Assembly: GCA_023389545.1 (NCBI GenBank)
Contig: JAEWEI010000282.1
Coordinates: forward strand, 1 to 7,729
DNA: 7,729 nt
Direction: 5' to 3'
Origin: Actinomycetes bacterium
GTDB taxonomy: Bacteria; Actinomycetota; Actinomycetes; Actinomycetales; Cellulomonadaceae
Translations under genes and position numbers: made by a program
The notes under the pieces: generated by a model
Seen by the model: only the letters and a program-made list of their open reading frames with translations
What the model was told of the DNA's origin: nothing
Databases searched by the model: none
Part shown: positions 5,471 to 7,729 of the stretch, piece after piece
Position numbering within the stretch: the first letter of the stretch is position 1
Layout of the letters: every line of letters begins with the position of its first letter

Positions 5471-5499
5471 CCCCTGCACACGACCACCAGGAGGCGGCA

Positions 5500-6552
5500 A
5501 TGGCCATCGAGCTCGGCATCGACACGTTCGGGGACGTCACGCAGGGGCCCGACGGCGCACTGCTCAGCCAGGCGCAGGTGCTGCGCAACGTGGTGGAGCA
5601 GGGCGTGCTGGCGGAACAGTCCGGGCTGGACGCCATCGGGGTCGGCGAGCACCACCGCGACGACTACGCGATCTCCGCCCCCGAGGTGGTGCTCGCGGCC
5701 ATCGCCGGCCGCACCGAGCGCATCCTGCTCGGATCGGCGGTCACCGTGCTGTCCTCCGACGATCCGGTGCGGGTCTTCGAGCGGTTCTCCACCCTCGACG
5801 CGGTGTCGAGCGGCCGGGCCGAGGTGACGGTGGGCCGGGGCTCCTTCACGGAGTCCTTCCCGCTGTTCGGGCTGGACCTGTCGCAGTACGAGGAGCTGTT
5901 CGAGGAGAAGCTCGACCTGTTCGCGCGCCTGCTCGACGGCGGCCCCGTCACCTGGTCTGGGAACACCCGCTCGTCGCTCACCGACCAGCACGTCTACCCG
6001 ACCCTCGAGCAGGGGCGGCGGCTGCGCGCCTGGGTGGGTGTGGGCGGCAGCCCCGAGTCCGTGATCCGCGCGGCACGCCACGGGCTGCCGCTCATGCTGG
6101 CGATCATCGGCGGCGAGCCCGCCCGCTTCCGGCCGTTCGTGGAGCTCTACCATCGGGCCCTCACCCAGCTCGGCACCGGGCCCGGCCTGGTGGGCCAGCA
6201 CTCACCCGGGCACATCGCGGCGACGGACGAGGAGGCCCTCGAGCAGCTCTGGCCGCACTACCGCGTCTACGTGGGCCGCATCGGACGCGAGCGCGGCTGG
6301 CCGCCACCCACCCGTGAGGCGTTCGAGGCCGCCGCCGGCCCCGACGGCGCGCTCTACGCCGGATCGCCCACCACCGTCGCCGCGAAGATCGTCCGCTCGG
6401 CGCAGACCCTCGGGCTCGACCGGTTCGACCTCAAGGTCTCCCAGGGCGCCCTGCCGCATGAGCACACGATGCGCGCGATCGAGCTGTACGGCACCGTCGT
6501 CGCGCCACTAGTCCGCGAGGCCCTCGCCTCCGATGATCGGGCGACGCCCTAG
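5500..6552 (+). CDS. LLM-class flavin-dependent oxidoreductase (about 350 aa, Atu2307-like)
   Basis: Luciferase-like flavin oxidoreductase of 350 aa, from a different branch than the two in the minus-strand operon. It is closest by memory to the Agrobacterium Atu2307 (PDB 2I7G) type; its substrate is unknown. Visible landmarks are IELGIDTFGDV (3-13), SGLDAIGVGEHHRDDYAISAP (41-61), RTERILLGSAVTVLSSDDP (71-89), VFERFSTLDAVSSGRAEVTVG (92-112), AWVGVGGSPESVIRAARHGL (177-196), HSPGHIA (234-240), ERGWPPPTREAFEA (264-277), YAGSPTTVAAKI (286-297) and RFDLKVSQGALPH (308-320). AGGAGG (5489-5494) sits 5 nt before the ATG. A long open frame extends far upstream of 5500, but it runs through the opposite-strand S-box and LLM genes and is an artefact of GC-rich sequence. 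The gene is divergent from the S-box operon and shares its control region, which suggests a related sulfur or redox role. It converges on the acetyltransferase gene with a shared hairpin at its end. Confidence 0.9.
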   Translation: MAIELGIDTFGDVTQGPDGALLSQAQVLRNVVEQGVLAEQSGLDAIGVGEHHRDDYAISAPEVVLAAIAGRTERILLGSAVTVLSSDDPVRVFERFSTLDAVSSGRAEVTVGRGSFTESFPLFGLDLSQYEELFEEKLDLFARLLDGGPVTWSGNTRSSLTDQHVYPTLEQGRRLRAWVGVGGSPESVIRAARHGLPLMLAIIGGEPARFRPFVELYHRALTQLGTGPGLVGQHSPGHIAATDEEALEQLWPHYRVYVGRIGRERGWPPPTREAFEAAAGPDGALYAGSPTTVAAKIVRSAQTLGLDRFDLKVSQGALPHEHTMRAIELYGTVVAPLVREALASDDRATP

Positions 6553-6568
6553 CCGCGGCCCGGCGTCG
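6542..6568. terminator. Shared hairpin between convergent genes
   Basis: CGACGCC (6542-6548) pairs with GGCGTCG (6562-6568) around a 13-nt GC-rich loop. It spans the TAG of the plus-strand LLM gene and lies 5 nt beyond the stop of the minus-strand acetyltransferase gene. Only 21 nt separate the two stops, so this symmetrical stem can serve both directions. There are no T-runs. Confidence 0.5.
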
Positions 6569-6573
6569 GCGGA

Positions 6574-7623
6574 TCAGAGCGGCTTGGCGAAGTACAGCGA
6601 GTAGAGGTCGTCCCCGTAGGCGCCGAACGGCGGGATCGGCCGGTAGCCGAGCGAGACGTACAGGCCGACGGCCTCGGGTTGCCGGGTGCCGGTCTGCAGC
6701 ACCAGGCTCGTCAGGCCGTGGCGTCGGGCGTCGTCCTCGAGCGCGGCGAGCAGCGCGCGCGCCGCCCCGGCGCCGCGCGTGGACTCGTCGACGAACACCT
6801 TCTTCACCTCGCCCGAACCGGCCGGGTAGCCGTCCCGGGCAGCGCGCAGCGTGGCGCATCCGACAGGCCTGCCGTCGAGCCGGGCGATGACCGTCGCGAG
6901 GATCCCGACGCCCTGGCGCTGGTCGTCGAGGTCGACTCCGCCCTCGAGCTCGATCGCGTCGAAGATCTCGGGGTAGCGCCGCAGGCTGTCGGCCCACATG
7001 TCCTTGCGCAGGTCCCGCGCCACCGCGTCATCCCAGGCGACGCGCTCCACGGACACCGCTCCGGGAGCCCGGGTCGAGGGCTCACGGGCGGGGGCGCGCA
7101 GGCTCTTCATGAAGCACCGGGAGTCGAGCACGTCGGCGTACTCGCCGAAGTTCTCCATCGAGACGTACCCGGCGCGCAGGTACAGGCCGATCGCCTCGGG
7201 CTGCAGCACCCCGGTCTCCAGGATGAGCCGGCGCCAACCCTGCTCGCGGGCCAGCCTCTCGAGCTCGTCCAGCACGAGGCGCGAGTAGCCCCGGCCGCGG
7301 TGCTCGGGCAGCACGAACATCCGCTTGACCTCGCCAACACCTCGGCCGTGCTCGGCGGAGACGTCGCGGATGGCGCCGCATGCGACGGGCTCGCCTTCGG
7401 CGCGCACCAGCACCATCGCGGTGATGCCGTCACCCGTCATGTCATGACCGGCGTCATCGTCCCCGTAGCGGGCACGCAACTCCGCCTGCTGGGCGGTGCG
7501 CAGCGAGGCGGCGGCCGGGTGGTCCCACGACACCAGCTCCACCGAGGTGACGCCGCCCGGTGCGGAGCCAGGCTCAGCCAGGGTGACGGCAGAAGGGCTG
7601 TTGGTGCGGCCGTCCGTCGCCAT
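6574..7623 (-). CDS. Tandem-GNAT N-acetyltransferase (two fused domains)
   Basis: Cytosolic acyltransferase-family protein of 349 aa with two GNAT domains of the same subfamily in one chain, about 27-175 and 190-349, joined by a short Pro/Arg-rich linker. Motif A (acetyl-CoA pyrophosphate loop) is EVKRMFVLPEHRGRGYSRLV (98-117) in the first and EVKKVFVDESTRGAGAARAL (272-291) in the second. Both continue into matching ETG/QTG, QPEA(I/V)GLY and (A/S)LGY-like elements and end FGEY...FMKSL and FGAY...YFAKPL, so the pair arose by duplication. The second copy has an RGAGAA loop in place of RGRGYS, still compatible with CoA binding. The substrate is unknown. It is not obviously mycothiol synthase, the familiar actinobacterial tandem GNAT. 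There is no good ribosome site before the ATG at 7623. The ATG overlaps the upstream stop (TGATG), so translation is probably coupled to that gene. Confidence 0.88.
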   Translation of the reverse strand: MATDGRTNSPSAVTLAEPGSAPGGVTSVELVSWDHPAAASLRTAQQAELRARYGDDDAGHDMTGDGITAMVLVRAEGEPVACGAIRDVSAEHGRGVGEVKRMFVLPEHRGRGYSRLVLDELERLAREQGWRRLILETGVLQPEAIGLYLRAGYVSMENFGEYADVLDSRCFMKSLRAPAREPSTRAPGAVSVERVAWDDAVARDLRKDMWADSLRRYPEIFDAIELEGGVDLDDQRQGVGILATVIARLDGRPVGCATLRAARDGYPAGSGEVKKVFVDESTRGAGAARALLAALEDDARRHGLTSLVLQTGTRQPEAVGLYVSLGYRPIPPFGAYGDDLYSLYFAKPL

Positions 7624-7729
7624 CAGCCGACGAGCGAGTGCAGCACCGACGTGAAGAACCGCAGGCCGTCCGTGCCGGAGCGGGGGCCGTTCGCGCCGTC
7701 CGGTCCGAAGCCCGCCTCGACGGCGTGCT
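7623..7729 (-). CDS. C-terminal end of an unidentified gene upstream of the acetyltransferase
   Basis: Only the last 34 complete codons are in the window, ending FFTSVLHSLVG and a TGA at 7623-7625. Before that comes a Gly/Pro-rich stretch (GFGPDGANGPRSGTDG). The stop shares one base with the acetyltransferase ATG, so the two are co-transcribed and translationally coupled. The fragment is too short to assign to a family. Its coding status rests on the overlap, the open frame and the GC-rich third positions. Confidence 0.6.
   Translation of the reverse strand, partial: HAVEAGFGPDGANGPRSGTDGLRFFTSVLHSLVG

Noticed and set aside
3949..5499. Very long plus-strand reading frame continuous with the third LLM gene
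   Set aside because: It runs antisense through the first minus-strand LLM gene and the riboswitch, has an Arg/Gly/His-rich composition, and the true start has a strong AGGAGG at 5489-5494.
1..7729. CRISPR array, tRNA, rRNA, insertion sequence or phage genes
   Set aside because: I saw no spaced repeats, tRNA cloverleaf, rRNA motif, transposase or terminal inverted repeats in the window.

Overview
The window is about 70% GC, with Shine-Dalgarno-led genes and actinobacterial protein families. It looks like chromosome from a high-GC actinobacterium, possibly of the Micrococcales; no taxonomic marker is present, so this is an inference.

Layout. (1) 1-1169, minus strand: a two-gene export unit, made of a precursor with a SipW-type signal peptide followed downstream by its probable dedicated S26B (Ser/His) signal peptidase, which runs off the left edge. 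A 24-bp tandem duplication and an 11-bp perfect hairpin lie between them. (2) 1170-1508: non-coding, with the upstream region of the export unit and a probable terminator of the next operon. (3) 1509-4968, minus strand: a three-gene operon of two luciferase-like (LLM) flavin monooxygenase homologues of the NtaA/SnaA/DszA group and a DUF1684 protein. (4) 4969-5499: a dense divergent regulatory region. (5) 5500-6552, plus strand: a third, different LLM oxidoreductase. (6) 6574-7729, minus strand: a tandem-GNAT acetyltransferase whose start overlaps the stop of an unidentified gene entering from the right edge.

The most interesting part is 5172-5392 on the minus strand. Read 5'->3' it holds a putative -10 box, an S-box (SAM) riboswitch, a Shine-Dalgarno that overlaps the 3' strand of the riboswitch P1 helix, and a 15-codon ORF (GTG start) ending Cys-Arg-Cys-Cys-Pro-Ala with three TGT codons. 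A row of hairpins follows, starting on the last codons of that ORF. The simplest reading is a leader with two inputs: SAM level controls access to the start of a cysteine-sensing leader peptide, and translation of that peptide controls the monooxygenase operon. This would tie the LLM operon to sulfur supply, most likely oxidative release of sulfur from an organosulfur compound. The operon's first product (393 aa) has lost the LLM phosphate-binding pattern that the second (463 aa) keeps. No flavin reductase or transporter is in the window, so reduced flavin must come from elsewhere.
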